Assembly (NCBI GenBank): GCA_002490725.1
Contig: DKUN01000012.1
Span: 1 to 64,000, forward strand
From: Porphyromonadaceae bacterium UBA7203
GTDB taxonomy: Bacteria > Bacteroidota > Bacteroidia > Bacteroidales > Muribaculaceae
DNA length: 64,000 bases
Direction: 5' to 3'
In this document: positions 56,114 to 64,000 of the stretch, piece after piece
Layout of the letters: the number at the start of each line of letters is the position of its first letter
Position numbering within the stretch: the stretch's first letter is position 1
The notes under the pieces: generated by a model
Database searches by the model: none
The model's input: the letters and a program-made list of their open reading frames with translations, nothing else
What the model was told of the DNA's origin: nothing
Made by a program: the position numbers and the translations under genes

Positions 56114-56566
56114 ATGAAATTCAAGGAAGTCAACATAAAGAACCGGCGAGCCACCTTCGACTATGCCATCGCCGACACGTTTACGGCCGGCATCGTGCTG
56201 ACCGGTACCGAAATCAAAAGCATCAGGCTCGGCAAGGCGTCGCTGGTCGACACGTTCTGCTACGTGGACCGCGGCGAAGTCTGGGTAAAAAACATGTATA
56301 TAGCCGAATATTTCTACGGCACCTACAATAACCACACCGAACGTCGCGAGCGCAAACTGCTGCTGAACCGCAAGGAGATACGCCAGCTCGAAAAAGAGAG
56401 CAAAGAGCCGGGCAACACGATTGTGCCGCTGCGCATGTTCATTTCCGACCGCGGCCTGGCCAAGCTCGTCATCGGCATCGGACGCGGCAAGAAAGAATTC
56501 GACAAACGCCAGAGCATCAAGGAGCGCGACGACAAGCGTGCCATGGCCCGCGCCTTCCACAAATAA
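56114..56566 (+). CDS. smpB: SsrA-binding protein SmpB
   Basis: A 150-residue tmRNA partner in trans-translation, which rescues stalled ribosomes. It has an OB-fold core with [28 protein letters not shown] and [10 protein letters not shown], and a basic C-terminal tail ([16 protein letters not shown]) that enters the decoding channel. It is 23 nt upstream of ftsK. Confidence 0.97.
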   Translation: MKFKEVNIKNRRATFDYAIADTFTAGIVLTGTEIKSIRLGKASLVDTFCYVDRGEVWVKNMYIAEYFYGTYNNHTERRERKLLLNRKEIRQLEKESKEPGNTIVPLRMFISDRGLAKLVIGIGRGKKEFDKRQSIKERDDKRAMARAFHK

Positions 56567-56589
56567 ACCGCCAAACCGAACCTGCCCAA

Positions 56590-59112
56590 ATGAGCGAATA
56601 CTATAACCCCTACGAAGAACCGCAGCGCCCGGCGCCCGAACCCCGTTGCGACGAACAGGAACCCGAAGAACCCCGCCGCCGGCAACAGCGCCGCCGACCC
56701 AAAGCCAAGCCCGAAAGCAAACCCGGGCCGCTGGTCGAGTTCCTGACTGACGCCCGCGTCAGGATGTTTGCCGGCATCATGATGTTGCTGCTGGCGGCCT
56801 ACTGTCTGATTGCAGCCGTTTCAGCCATTTTCAACTCGGGCGCCGACCAGGCCGTGCTGCAATACAATTCGCTGGGCCAGATTGTAAGTTCGGGCCGCAC
56901 CGTGGCCAACGACGCCGGCCCGGCCGGTGCGCTCATAGGTCGCGTCATGCTTACCGACACGCTCGGCCTCGGTTCGCTCGTAATCATATTCTACATGCTC
57001 GCCATCGGCGTCCGCCTGGTCGGACTCTCCAGGGTCCGGCTGCTGCCGCTGACGCTGAAATGCCTGGTGCTCGCCATTGCGGTGAGCATCGTGGCAGGCC
57101 TGCTGACATTCAATTTCGCCGGCCCCCTGCGCTACGGCGGCGACCACGGCTACTACGTCAACCGCTGGCTCATTGACATGACCTCGCCTTTCGGCGCCAT
57201 CGGCGTGAGCCTGGCCATGGTGACCCTGGTGATTCTGATTTTCCTGAAGCAACTCTCGGCGGCCTATGACTCCTTGAGCAACTACATGGCCGAACGCCGC
57301 GCCAAGGCCGAACGCCGCAAGCTGGCCGACCTGTCGCACCTCGACGAGACAGACGTGCAGCCCGAAACGGCCGACAACAACGCACGCCGCGAACCCGCCG
57401 GACAGCCATCGGCTTACGAGCCGGCCGCCGACATTGACAACGAGGACAGCGACAACCCCATAGACCCCAACGACCTCTTCAGCCTGAACGAGTCAGACGA
57501 GCCCGCGCCCAAAGCCGAAGCCGCCGACCTGCAGCCCGAGGAGACATCATTCGAGGTCATAGCCAACGAAATCGAAGAGGCCGACCACGTAACGACCGAC
57601 GCCTACGACCCGACGGCCGACCTGTCGCGCTTCCACCTGCCCCCGCTCGACCTGCTCATTGACCGCACCGACTCGAAAGTCACCGTCGACACCGAAGAGC
57701 AGGAAACCAACAAGCAGCGCATCATCGACGCCCTGGCCCAGTTCAACATCCAGATTGAATCAATCAAGGCCACCGTCGGCCCGACCATCACCCTGTTTGA
57801 GGTGGTTCCGGCCCCCGGCCAGCGAATCGCCGCAATCAAGCGCGTCGAAGAAGACCTCGCGCTCGCCCTTAAAGCCCTCGGCATACGCATCATAGCGCCC
57901 ATTCCCGGCCGCGGAACCATAGGCATCGAGGTGCCCAACAGCGACCCTCAGGTCGTGTCGATGCGCTCCATAATCGGCTCAAAAAGGTTTCAGGAATGCA
58001 AATATGAACTGCCTATGGCGCTCGGCGCCACTATCAGCAACGAAGTCTTCATTGCCGACCTGGCCAAGATGCCCCACCTGCTGGTAGCCGGCGCTACCGG
58101 CCAGGGCAAATCAGTAGGCCTCAACGCAATCATCACGTCGCTGCTCTATAAAAAGCACCCCGCCGAGCTCAAGTTCGTGCTCATCGACCCCAAGATGGTT
58201 GAATTCAGCCTCTACCGCACGCTCGAAAAGCACTATCTCGCCAAGCTTCCCGACGAGGAAGACCCCGTCATCACCGACCCGGCCAAGGTTGTGGCCACGC
58301 TCAACAGCCTCTGCGTCGAGATGGACAACCGCTATTCGCTCCTCTCCGCAGCCGGATGCCGCGGCCTGAAGGAATATAACCAGAAATTCATTGACCGCCG
58401 TCTCAACCCCGAAAAGGGCCATAAGTTCATGCCCTACATCGTCGTGATAGTCGACGAGTTCGCCGACCTGATCATGACCGCCGGCAAAGAGGTCGAAGCC
58501 CCGATTTGCCGCCTGGCCCAGAAGGCGCGCGCCATCGGCATCCATGTCATCATAGCCACCCAGCGCCCGTCGACCAACGTAATCACCGGCCTCATCAAGG
58601 CCAACTTCCCGGGCCGCATAGCCTTCCGCGTAGCCCAGATGGTCGACTCAAAAACGATTCTCGACCGCTCGGGAGCACATCAGCTCGTGGGCAAGGGCGA
58701 CATGTTCTTTTCGACCAACGGCAACCTCGAGCGAGTGCAGTGTGCGTTTATCGACACCCCCGAAGTTGAGTCAATCTGCGAATTCATATCCGACCAGCAG
58801 GGCTACCCGTTTGCCTATGAGCTGCCCGAATACGTGCCCGAGGTCATGGGCGACGGCAGCGGCGTGGCCTACACCGGAGGCGGAGGCATGCACGACCGCG
58901 ACCCCCTTTTCGAAGAGGCGGCCCGATTCCTCGTGTCGGCCGGCAACACAGCCAGCACCTCGTCGCTCCAGCGCCGCTACTCAATCGGCTATAACCGCGC
59001 CGGCAAGCTGATGGACCAGCTCGAAGCCGCCGGCATTGTCAGCCCGGCCGTCGGGTCCAAACCTCGCAACATTCTGGTCGACCCCATGACGCTCGACTCG
59101 ATTCTGGGCTGA
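56590..59112 (+). CDS. ftsK: DNA translocase FtsK
   Basis: An 840-residue septal DNA pump. A basic N-terminus is followed by about four membrane helices (residues 50-230) and an acidic linker. The motor begins with the alpha domain, and Walker A, GATGQGKS, is at 501-508. Walker B is IVVIVDEFADL. RPSTNVITGLIKANFPGRIAF is also conserved. The C-terminal gamma winged helix (FLVSAGNTASTSSLQRRY) recognises polarised chromosomal motifs. It helps resolve chromosome dimers at division. Confidence 0.97.
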   Translation: MSEYYNPYEEPQRPAPEPRCDEQEPEEPRRRQQRRRPKAKPESKPGPLVEFLTDARVRMFAGIMMLLLAAYCLIAAVSAIFNSGADQAVLQYNSLGQIVSSGRTVANDAGPAGALIGRVMLTDTLGLGSLVIIFYMLAIGVRLVGLSRVRLLPLTLKCLVLAIAVSIVAGLLTFNFAGPLRYGGDHGYYVNRWLIDMTSPFGAIGVSLAMVTLVILIFLKQLSAAYDSLSNYMAERRAKAERRKLADLSHLDETDVQPETADNNARREPAGQPSAYEPAADIDNEDSDNPIDPNDLFSLNESDEPAPKAEAADLQPEETSFEVIANEIEEADHVTTDAYDPTADLSRFHLPPLDLLIDRTDSKVTVDTEEQETNKQRIIDALAQFNIQIESIKATVGPTITLFEVVPAPGQRIAAIKRVEEDLALALKALGIRIIAPIPGRGTIGIEVPNSDPQVVSMRSIIGSKRFQECKYELPMALGATISNEVFIADLAKMPHLLVAGATGQGKSVGLNAIITSLLYKKHPAELKFVLIDPKMVEFSLYRTLEKHYLAKLPDEEDPVITDPAKVVATLNSLCVEMDNRYSLLSAAGCRGLKEYNQKFIDRRLNPEKGHKFMPYIVVIVDEFADLIMTAGKEVEAPICRLAQKARAIGIHVIIATQRPSTNVITGLIKANFPGRIAFRVAQMVDSKTILDRSGAHQLVGKGDMFFSTNGNLERVQCAFIDTPEVESICEFISDQQGYPFAYELPEYVPEVMGDGSGVAYTGGGGMHDRDPLFEEAARFLVSAGNTASTSSLQRRYSIGYNRAGKLMDQLEAAGIVSPAVGSKPRNILVDPMTLDSILG

Positions 59113-59154
59113 CACACCGGCCATACGCCTAATTTATAATAATGAGACATTACC

Positions 59155-59739
59155 ATGCGCAAACTACTGACTTCACTCCTGCTGACACTGCTCGCCGCCG
59201 CCACGGCCGCCATGGCCGCCGTGCCCGAGTCGGTTACCCGTGCCGTCAGGCGCGTTGACGAAGCCGCCACGCTCGACGTGGCCTGCACCATCAACGGGCG
59301 CGCCGCCTCGATGACCCTGAGCGGCAACTGCTTCTACATCGACTTTGGCGGCGCCTGCATATACTTTGACGGCAAGACACAATGGTCATATGCCGCGGCC
59401 GACAAGGAAGTGACCGTTTTCGAACCCACACCCGAAGAACTCGCCGAAACCAACCCGCTGCAGATTCTTCACAGCCTCGCCTCCGACTATCAGGGAACCG
59501 GCGTGAAGGGCAAGGCCAACACCGTGCGCCTGACCCCGCTGAACCCGCGCAGCCGCGTTGCCGAAGTCACTGTCACATTCGACCCCGCGACCGGGTGGCC
59601 CTCAAGCATGACCCTCATAACCGACAGCGGACGCGCCGACTTCGCCAACCTGCGCTTTACCCCCTCAAAAACCAAAAAGCCCGCCGGCGCGTTTAAGTTT
59701 CAGCCCCCCGCAGGCACCACCGTCAACGACCTCCGCTGA
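59155..59739 (+). CDS. LolA-like periplasmic protein
   Basis: A 194-residue exported protein with a signal peptide (LLTSLLLTLLAAATAAMAA). The body reads as LolA/LolB-type beta strands: MTLSGNCFYIDFGGACIYFDG, TQWSYAAADKEVTVFEPTPEEL and NPLQILHSL. LolA carries lipoproteins across the periplasm. The match is by pattern rather than strong motif, so it may be a relative with another cargo. It sits between ftsK and trxB at 40-nt spacings. Confidence 0.75.
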   Translation: MRKLLTSLLLTLLAAATAAMAAVPESVTRAVRRVDEAATLDVACTINGRAASMTLSGNCFYIDFGGACIYFDGKTQWSYAAADKEVTVFEPTPEELAETNPLQILHSLASDYQGTGVKGKANTVRLTPLNPRSRVAEVTVTFDPATGWPSSMTLITDSGRADFANLRFTPSKTKKPAGAFKFQPPAGTTVNDLR

Positions 59740-59778
59740 CATTAAACACCCCCCTCATAAAAACAACCGACAACCGAC

Positions 59779-60714
59779 ATGAAAACCAAATGCCTCATAA
59801 TCGGCTCCGGCCCCGCCGGCTACACCGCCGCAATCTACACCTCGCGCGCCGGCCTCGACCCCATAATCTTTGAAGGCCACACCCCCGGCGGCCAGCTCAC
59901 AACGACCACCGAGGTCGAAAACTTTCCCGGCTACCCCGAAGGCGTTACCGGCCCGCAGCTCATGGCCGACCTGCGCAAACAGGCCGAGCGCTTCGGCGCC
60001 GACATTCACAGCGGCCGCATTGCCGAAGTAGACTTCAGCTCACGCCCCTTCCGCGCCCGCCCCGACGGCGGCGAATGGATCGAAGCCGACACCGTGATTA
60101 TTGCCACCGGTGCCTCGGCCATGTATCTCGGCCTGCCCGACGAGGCCAAATACGCCGGACTCGGCGTCAGCGCCTGCGCCACCTGCGACGGCTTCTTCTA
60201 TCGCAAAAAGCGCGTTGCGGTTGTCGGCGGCGGCGACACCGCCTGCGAGGAGGCCCTCTACCTGAGCACCCTCGCCGAAAAGGTGTATCTGCTCGTGCGC
60301 AAGCCCTATCTGCGCGCCTCAAAGGTCATGCAACAGCGCGTGGCCGAACGCGAAAATATCGAAATCATGTTCAACACCAACACCGTGGGCCTATACGGCG
60401 AGGAATTCCTCGAAGGCATCCACCTGGCAGAACACATCGGCACCCCCGACGAACGCCGCTTCGACCTGGCCGTCGACGGCTTCTTCCTCGGCATTGGCCA
60501 CAAGCCCGAAACCGAAATATTCAAGCCCTTTGTCGAACTCGATGACCACGGCTACATCAAAACATTCAACTCAACGACCGTCACCTCGGTCAACGGAGTC
60601 TTTGCCGCCGGCGACGTCGCCGACCCGCGCTACCGTCAGGCCATCTCGGCAGCCGGCATGGGCTGCAGGGCCGCTCTCGACGCCGAAGCCTTCATACTCG
60701 AAAATCCGGCCTGA
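59779..60714 (+). CDS. trxB: Thioredoxin-disulfide reductase
   Basis: A 311-residue flavoprotein reducing thioredoxin with NADPH. The FAD loop is IIGSGPAGYTAA and the redox pair is Cys133-Cys136 (CATC in SACATCDGFF). The NADPH loop is VVGGGDTACEEA and the C-terminal FAD motif is GVFAAGDVADPRYRQ. It is the low-molecular-weight bacterial type. Confidence 0.97.
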   Translation: MKTKCLIIGSGPAGYTAAIYTSRAGLDPIIFEGHTPGGQLTTTTEVENFPGYPEGVTGPQLMADLRKQAERFGADIHSGRIAEVDFSSRPFRARPDGGEWIEADTVIIATGASAMYLGLPDEAKYAGLGVSACATCDGFFYRKKRVAVVGGGDTACEEALYLSTLAEKVYLLVRKPYLRASKVMQQRVAERENIEIMFNTNTVGLYGEEFLEGIHLAEHIGTPDERRFDLAVDGFFLGIGHKPETEIFKPFVELDDHGYIKTFNSTTVTSVNGVFAAGDVADPRYRQAISAAGMGCRAALDAEAFILENPA

Positions 60715-60782
60715 AAATTGCACAAACAGGGTATAAAACTCAGATTTTGTGCCAAAAGTTTTCAAATGTCGCCAAAATTTCG

Positions 60783-60790
60783 TTACTTTG
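60783..60790 (+). promoter_or_regulatory. Promoter -7 box of acpP-fabF
   Basis: TTACTTTG, one mismatch from TAnnTTTG, 47 nt before acpP. No clean TTTG lies at -33. The placement in the 123-nt gap after trxB supports it. Confidence 0.5.
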
Positions 60791-60837
60791 CACCCGATAT
60801 TAAGCAAATTAACCATTCATTTTAATAACTCACAACT

Positions 60838-61074
60838 ATGGCAGAAATTGCAGAACGCGTAAAAGCTATCATCGTTGACCAGCTCGCTGTTGACGAAAAT
60901 GAAGTAACCCCCACCGCTTCTTTCACCACCGATCTCGGCGCCGACAGCCTCGACACCGTTGAACTCATCATGGCCCTCGAAAAGGAATTCAACATCTCGA
61001 TTCCCGAAGAAGAAGCCAACACCATCCAGACCGTAGGCGACGCTATCGCTTACATCGAAAAGGTTCAGGGCTAA
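60838..61074 (+). CDS. acpP: Acyl carrier protein
   Basis: A 78-residue acidic carrier. Ser37 in [13 protein letters not shown] is the 4'-phosphopantetheine attachment site. It shuttles acyl chains in fatty-acid synthesis. It precedes fabF by 87 nt, the usual pairing. Confidence 0.98.
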   Translation: MAEIAERVKAIIVDQLAVDENEVTPTASFTTDLGADSLDTVELIMALEKEFNISIPEEEANTIQTVGDAIAYIEKVQG

Positions 61075-61161
61075 TACTTCACTCAAGCCTTAACGCTGAA
61101 TCATTTCGCATCCCTCCTCTCCTCACCCCATTTTCAAACCCAACACGAAGACCCACAACGA

Positions 61162-62427
61162 ATGGAATTAAAGAGAGTTGTAGTCACCGGCCTCGGCGCA
61201 ATCACGCCCCTGGGCAATGACGTTGACACCACTTGGAACAATGCCGTTGCAGGCAAGAGCGGCGCAGGACCTATCACCCACTTCGACGCGTCGAAATTCA
61301 AAACGCAGTTTGCCTGCGAGGTCAAAGGATTTAACGCCGCCGAACACATTGACCGCAAAAAGGTGCGCCAGCTCGACCTCTACGCCCAGTATGCCATGGT
61401 AGCTGCCAAGCAGGCCGTGGACGACGCCAAGCTCGAGGACGAAGGCATTGACCACAACCGCATAGGCGTGATTGTAGCTGCCGGCATCGGCGGCCTCCAC
61501 ACCTTCGAAGAAGAAGCCGGCTACTATGCCCTCCACGGCGAAGAACTCGGCCCCAAATACAACCCCTTCTTCATCCCCAAGATGATTGCCGACATCGCAT
61601 CGGGCCACATCTCGATGCAATATGGCTTCCACGGTCCCAACTACGGCACCGTCAGCGCATGCGCATCATCTAACAACGCCATAATCGACGCTTTCAATCT
61701 CATTCGCCTCGGCAAAGCCGACGCCATCGTTACCGGCGGCGCCGAAGCAGCCATCTTCCCGGCCGGTGTAGGCGGCTTCAACGCCATGCACGCCCTCTCG
61801 ACCCGCAACGACGACCCCCAGGGTGCTTCACGCCCCTTCAGCGCCTCGCGCGACGGCTTCGTCATGGGCGAAGGCTCTGCAGTGCTCGTTCTCGAAGAAC
61901 TCGAACACGCCAAGGCCCGCGGCGCTAAAATCTACGCCGAAATCGTTGGCGGAGGCATGAGCGCCGACGCCCACCACATCACCGCAACCCACCCCGAAGG
62001 TCTCGGCGCAATGCTCTCGATGCAGAACGCGCTCGACGACGCAGGCATGAAGCCCGAAGACATTGACTACATCAATGCCCACGGCACCTCGACCCCCGTC
62101 GGCGACATCAGCGAACTGAAGGCCGTTGTCGGTGTGTTTGGCGACCACGCCAAGAAGCTCAACATCTCGTCGACCAAGTCAATGACCGGCCACCTGCTCG
62201 GCGCGACCGGCGCCATCGAAGCCATTTTCAGCGTAAAAGCCGTTGAAAACGACATCATCCCGCCGACCATCAACCACGCCGACGACGACGTTGACCCCAA
62301 CCTGCCCGAAGGCCTCGACCTGACCTTCAACGAAGCCCGCAAGCGCACTGTAAACGCAGCTCTGAGCAACGTGTTCGGCTTCGGCGGCCACAACGCCACC
62401 ATCATCGTCAAGAAATACGCCGAGTAA
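61162..62427 (+). CDS. fabF: 3-oxoacyl-[ACP] synthase II
   Basis: A 421-residue condensing enzyme that elongates acyl-ACP with malonyl-ACP. The nucleophile Cys167 is in GTVSACASSNN, and the two catalytic histidines are in NAHGTSTPVGD and SMTGHLLGATG. The C-terminal glycine-rich FGFGGHNATII is typical. It is probably cotranscribed with acpP and ends at a hairpin terminator. Confidence 0.98.
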   Translation: MELKRVVVTGLGAITPLGNDVDTTWNNAVAGKSGAGPITHFDASKFKTQFACEVKGFNAAEHIDRKKVRQLDLYAQYAMVAAKQAVDDAKLEDEGIDHNRIGVIVAAGIGGLHTFEEEAGYYALHGEELGPKYNPFFIPKMIADIASGHISMQYGFHGPNYGTVSACASSNNAIIDAFNLIRLGKADAIVTGGAEAAIFPAGVGGFNAMHALSTRNDDPQGASRPFSASRDGFVMGEGSAVLVLEELEHAKARGAKIYAEIVGGGMSADAHHITATHPEGLGAMLSMQNALDDAGMKPEDIDYINAHGTSTPVGDISELKAVVGVFGDHAKKLNISSTKSMTGHLLGATGAIEAIFSVKAVENDIIPPTINHADDDVDPNLPEGLDLTFNEARKRTVNAALSNVFGFGGHNATIIVKKYAE

Positions 62428-62452
62428 AAACTCAATATCACAAAAAATCAGC

Positions 62453-62491
62453 GGGGACGCCACCACAGCAGGTGTGCGTTCCCGTTCTTTT
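62453..62491 (+). terminator. Terminator of acpP-fabF
   Basis: GGGGACGC (62453-62460) pairs with GCGTTCCC (62476-62483) with one G-U pair, with an inner CACC/GGTG extension, followed by GTTCTTTT. Confidence 0.85.
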
Positions 62492-62564
62492 ATGTTCTTT
62501 TTGAACCCGGATAGAGTCGGGCAGCAACTATATTCCGACAGAATAAGTTTCAGCCTATCAGTAA

Positions 62565-63480
62565 TTATTTATTGTTTTGGTTGTCTATTGAGTGGATGAT
62601 TTCGAGTTTGAGGTCTTCGGGATAGTCCTCGTTTGCCATATAGCAAATGATGATGCGTTGGAGAAGGTCTTTGTCTATGCGTCCGGCAGCGACGTGGTAG
62701 ATTATTGCCTCCATGCATTGCATGAAGCTGTAAGCGTGCCAGTAGTAGCCATTGTGAACGAGGAACCAGACGCCGATTGTCAATGCAACTCGTTTGTTGG
62801 AGTCCTCAAAATAATGGCCGGTGCATAAGCCGAAAATCAAATATGTGAGCTTGTCTACAAATGTGGGATAATACAAGTCGTTCTGCACGAAGTCAAGAAC
62901 TTTGCGAATGCCACCTTCGTCTTTAACGCCTTGCAGACCGCCACCACTGGCCGCCACAGTTTTGGCGTAGACCACAATTCTTGCGATAGTTATCTTCTTC
63001 GATAGCAGCCGGCAGGAAATCAATATCGCGGGTGTTGATATACTTAGTTCCGCCTCCGGCTCTTTTATTGATGGTAGATATTACGATATCGAGTATTCGA
63101 GCACGTACCTGTTTGGCCTTCTCACTTTCAGTCAAAAGCATACCTACATTAAGAACCGCCCTGAAATTGAACAGACCTAACTGCGTGGTTTTGCTCCCGA
63201 CATTTATGACGGGAGCAAATTGCAACTTAAAATCTTTCAGCTGCTTACCCTTACTTAAAACATAGCCATTATACTTAAGTTCATCGCTATGTTCTTCTAA
63301 GAGGCGTTCGATTGTGCGTTCTTCAACCTCATAAAAATCTGCTACCATTTTCTTAGTAAAACGGTATTCTCCCTCGAAAAGCATTCCGGTGAAACCGAGA
63401 TTCTCTTGAAGGGCATCCACTGCATAGCGGTTGTTCAACACGTTCTGCCGTTCTATGTTTGATACTGTAAGGTCGTTCAT
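62565..63480 (-). pseudogene. Frameshifted Doc/Fic-type gene with N-terminal DNA-binding-like domain
   Basis: Two overlapping reading frames make one interrupted gene. The first (63480 to about 62985) encodes MNDLTVSNIERQN, then FTKKMVADFYEVEERTIERLL, a helix-turn-helix-like segment seen in RhuM/virulence-type proteins. The second (about 62985 to 62565) encodes a Doc/Fic domain with HYFEDSNKR, matching the HxFx(D/N)xNKR active-site motif. The total span exceeds a multiple of three by one base, so one extra nucleotide near 62975-62995 would explain the break. A repaired product would have about 304 residues. Fic/Doc proteins modify targets by AMPylation or phosphorylation. The stretch is richer in A and T than its neighbours. 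Confidence 0.78.
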
Positions 63481-63485
63481 AGTTA

Positions 63486-63493
63486 CAAAATTA
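63486..63493 (-). promoter_or_regulatory. Promoter -7 box of the Doc/Fic-type gene
   Basis: TAATTTTG on the minus strand ends 5 nt before the ATG at 63480. No TTTG sits at the right -33 distance. If real, the mRNA is leaderless. Confidence 0.45.
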
Positions 63494-63705
63494 TGAATTT
63501 TATTTTGATTATCAGCTATGTCATCAAATTATAGTATAGAGAAAAGAGCCAGAAAATTAACAAGGTTCATTTGTCACTTACGTCACCCAGCCAAATCGCA
63601 GAGAAGAATAACGGAAAGAGCGGAAGCCTGTCGTCATACGTTTTTTCGCGCGTATAGCCTATACTATCATATAACCTGACCCGCAGCGGCGGCAAACAGG
63701 CGGCG
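63494..63705. other. Intergenic stretch without recognisable features
   Basis: Apart from the promoter box to its left and the terminator to its right, I find no open frame with family resemblance, repeat or RNA signature here. Composition shifts from AT-rich next to the Doc/Fic gene to GC-rich toward the terminator. Confidence 0.6.
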
Positions 63706-63714
63706 GCAAATAGA

Positions 63715-63750
63715 AACAGCTGCGGTCCGCAATGCGCGGCCGCAGCTGTT
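63715..63750 (-). terminator. Terminator of the right-edge exported-protein gene
   Basis: AACAGCTGCGG (63715-63725) and CCGCAGCTGTT (63740-63750) form a perfect 11-bp stem. On the minus strand TTTCTATTTG follows. Confidence 0.75.
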
Positions 63751-63783
63751 GTGAAGTCAGGGGGAGGGGAAAGGTTGTGACTT

Positions 63784-64000
63784 TTACATCACAACCAGTT
63801 TAACAGTGACAGACTTGCCCGAAACCGGCTTCACCGAAAGCAGGTAAACGCCGGGGGCCACACGGCTCAGATCAAGGCGCGGGTCATTGCCGCCGAACCG
63901 GGCCACACGGCGTCCGCTCAGATCATAGAGTTGCGCGCTCTCGAAGTCGCCGCCTGAAACCACGGTGTAGCCGGGAGCGGGATTCGGAGCAACGGTCAGC
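63784..64000 (-). CDS. C-terminal end of an exported protein with type IX-like sorting tail
   Basis: An open frame entering from the right edge and ending with TAA at 63784-63786. Its last 71 residues begin LTVAPNPAPGYTV and include LYDLSGRRVARF, LDLSRVAPGVYLLSV and a closing VTVKLVVM. This is a full-length type A sorting domain pattern (NP motif, Y-D-L-x-G-R, G-V-Y-L). The rest of the protein lies outside, so its function cannot be told. Confidence 0.85.
   Translation of the reverse strand, partial: LTVAPNPAPGYTVVSGGDFESAQLYDLSGRRVARFGGNDPRLDLSRVAPGVYLLSVKPVSGKSVTVKLVVM

Overview
The window is a chromosomal segment of a GC-rich member of the Bacteroidales (phylum Bacteroidota). Four things point there. 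Promoters match the Bacteroidota -33/-7 type (TTTG, about 20 bp, TAnnTTTG). Family-specific genes are present: TamL lipoprotein, PorX, BtuG-like propeller, viroplasmin-type RNase H, DUF3078, DUF4292, DUF5606 and DUF6029. fusA is followed directly by rpsJ with no tuf between them. Short type IX-like sorting tails occur on several exported proteins. GC content and tail style would suit Muribaculaceae, but that is a guess. I see no tRNA, rRNA, CRISPR array, insertion sequence or prophage.

Layout. 1-3.9 kb (minus): the str/S10 junction rpsL-rpsG-fusA-rpsJ-rplC. 4.0-6.4 kb (plus): aroK, an alanine-dehydrogenase-like protein lacking the expected catalytic residues, and RNase HI. 6.5-8.0 kb (minus): a cobalamin riboswitch driving a lone BtuG-like lipoprotein. 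8.1-23.2 kb (minus): a complete dcw division and wall operon rsmH-ftsL-ftsI-murE-mraY-murD-ftsW-murG-murC-ftsQ-ftsA-ftsZ, with no mraZ in front. 23.4-30.5 kb (plus): exported proteins (DUF6029 barrel, Omp28-like lipoprotein, small sorting-tail protein, 1267-residue GH20 hexosaminidase). 30.6-39.4 kb (plus): a tight run guaA-DUF5606-EEP nuclease-dut-TPR-DUF4292-EnvC-flippase. 39.4-44.3 kb: DUF3078 protein, porX with a TIGR02757 gene (minus), and a leucine-rich-repeat protein. 44.4-51.4 kb: tamB-tamL. 51.5-54.4 kb (minus): gapA, a DUF6359 exported protein and a candidate structured RNA upstream of it. 54.5-62.4 kb (plus): pyrF, a Yip1-like membrane protein, smpB, ftsK, a LolA-like protein, trxB, acpP and fabF. 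62.5-64 kb (minus): an AT-richer, frameshifted Doc/Fic-type gene and the last 71 codons of another sorting-tail protein.

How the parts relate. Most of the window is housekeeping: translation, cell wall and division, envelope biogenesis (TamB/TamL, LolA-like, EnvC, flippase), fatty-acid and nucleotide synthesis. A second theme is protein export. PorX is a type IX secretion regulator in the organisms where it was studied, and at least four gene products end in sorting-tail-like sequences.

Most worth following up: (1) the RNA candidate at 54.23-54.34 kb, with its own promoter, a rod-shaped fold and an intrinsic terminator, sitting upstream of a gene on the same strand; (2) a perfect 14-bp inverted repeat over the gapA promoter; (3) several promoters (rsmH, porX, the Doc-like gene, possibly aroK) whose -7 box ends only 4-8 nt before the start codon, implying leaderless mRNAs; (4) the catalytically odd alanine-dehydrogenase homologue; (5) the orphan riboswitch-controlled BtuG.
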